Below, in pieces: positions 63,624-64,000 of a stretch of DNA of 64,000 bases. The translations under genes and the position numbers were made by a program. The stretch lies in NCBI RefSeq assembly GCF_030125375.1, contig NZ_JASJUU010000010.1, forward strand, positions 1 to 64,000. Reading direction: 5' to 3'. The stretch is from Pseudoalteromonas umbrosa (lineage in GTDB: Bacteria > Pseudomonadota > Gammaproteobacteria > Enterobacterales > Alteromonadaceae). Under the pieces are notes generated by a model. It was not told where the DNA came from, ran no database searches, and saw only the letters and a list, made by a program, of their open reading frames with translations. Each line of letters starts with the position of its first letter. Position 1 is the stretch's first letter.

Positions 63624-64000
63624 ATGAAGCCAACCGAACAAGATAGCTATAATCCATTTAGCGATGTTCAGTCGATCAGAGCCGCAATTGATTTATTTGA
63701 TTCAATCACTCAATCTGAACAGCTAGAAGATGCACTAAAAACGATTGCAAAAGATGTTTGTTATGACTATTTAGCATTCATTGATTATTGCTCATTACCT
63801 AAAACAACAAATCAACTAAAGGTATATGGACAGTATGAAGATGAGCTTTTAATGCATCTGGAAAATGAGAGCGTAACTTTACATGCGCAGTCAGGTATTC
63901 GAATTTGCTCTTTGGCTAAGCTGGCAGATACCGATAATTTAGGGACGCATTTGTTTGTACTACCGCTCAGAGGAATAAAAGGGATAGTAGGTGCTTTGGT
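63624..64000 (+). CDS. LuxR-like transcriptional regulator, N-terminal part (runs off the window)
   Basis: The first 125 residues of an open frame with GAGGGA upstream. The pattern LFDSITQSEQLEDALKTIAKDV..YDYLAFIDYCSLP...VYGQYEDELL and ...HLFVLPLRGIKGIVGAL resembles the autoinducer-binding (or GAF-like) domain of LuxR-family regulators. The helix-turn-helix part would lie beyond 64000 and is not seen, so both the ligand and the class are uncertain. Confidence 0.5.
   Translation, partial: MKPTEQDSYNPFSDVQSIRAAIDLFDSITQSEQLEDALKTIAKDVCYDYLAFIDYCSLPKTTNQLKVYGQYEDELLMHLENESVTLHAQSGIRICSLAKLADTDNLGTHLFVLPLRGIKGIVGAL

Noticed and set aside
1..64000. CRISPR arrays, insertion sequences, tRNA genes and prophage genes
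   Set aside because: No regular spacer repeats, transposase ORFs, tRNA cloverleafs or phage proteins were recognised in the window.

Overview
The window reads as the replication-origin region of a marine gammaproteobacterium of the Alteromonadales, most like Pseudoalteromonas. The reasons are the gene order (rpmH-rnpA-yidD-yidC, dnaA-dnaN-recF-gyrB, mioC-mnmG-rsmG-parA-parB-atpIBEFHAGDC), the moderate GC content, the protein sequences, and the tandem rRNA promoters and 16S leader at the left edge. The species call is inference.

Left part (1-24 kb). Bases 1-315 hold two rrn P1-type promoters and a boxB/boxA leader firing leftwards into a 16S gene just outside the window. Then come a gamma-class carbonic anhydrase and the leftward housekeeping cluster lysM protein-dprA-smg-yrdD-tsaC-hemF ... 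aroE-DUF1488. This cluster is split by two rightward haem-protein genes: a truncated haemoglobin and a chemoreceptor with a CxxCH haem motif. def-fmt-rsmB-trkA run rightwards. A PilZ protein, trkH, yigZ, pepQ and slt run leftwards. fadBA and tusA follow.

Middle part (24-46 kb). A small double-glycine-leader peptide and a lipoprotein precede glyS-glyQ and dnaA-dnaN-recF-gyrB, all leftward except the peptide. recF carries two perfect 16-bp parS palindromes. The 0.7-kb dnaA-rpmH gap is rich in DnaA boxes and GATC sites. After rpmH-rnpA-yidD-yidC an accessory block (DsbD-like membrane protein, TlpA-like thioredoxin, double-thioredoxin protein, CadC-like regulator with repeats) sits before mnmE. 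A second DnaA-box cluster lies upstream of mioC. An E. coli-type oriC (DnaA boxes in both orientations, AT-rich 13-mers, dense GATC) lies between mioC and mnmG.

Right part (46-64 kb). mnmG-rsmG-parA-parB and the complete nine-gene F1Fo ATP synthase operon end at a strong terminator. Beyond it is an accessory, gene-poor, AT-rich region. It holds a second CadC-like regulator with a propeller-like sensor domain and a tandemly duplicated unit of about 1.8 kb. Each unit has a conserved micro-ORF, a GG-leader peptide, a conserved inverted repeat, and a gene for a lipoyl/HlyD-like protein that is decayed in the second copy. In the second peptide an 11-residue block (PNTDTVT...) is repeated three times. 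A truncated LuxR-like regulator gene runs off the right edge. This duplicated peptide locus is the best candidate for something undescribed. No modifying enzyme or transporter for it is visible in the window.
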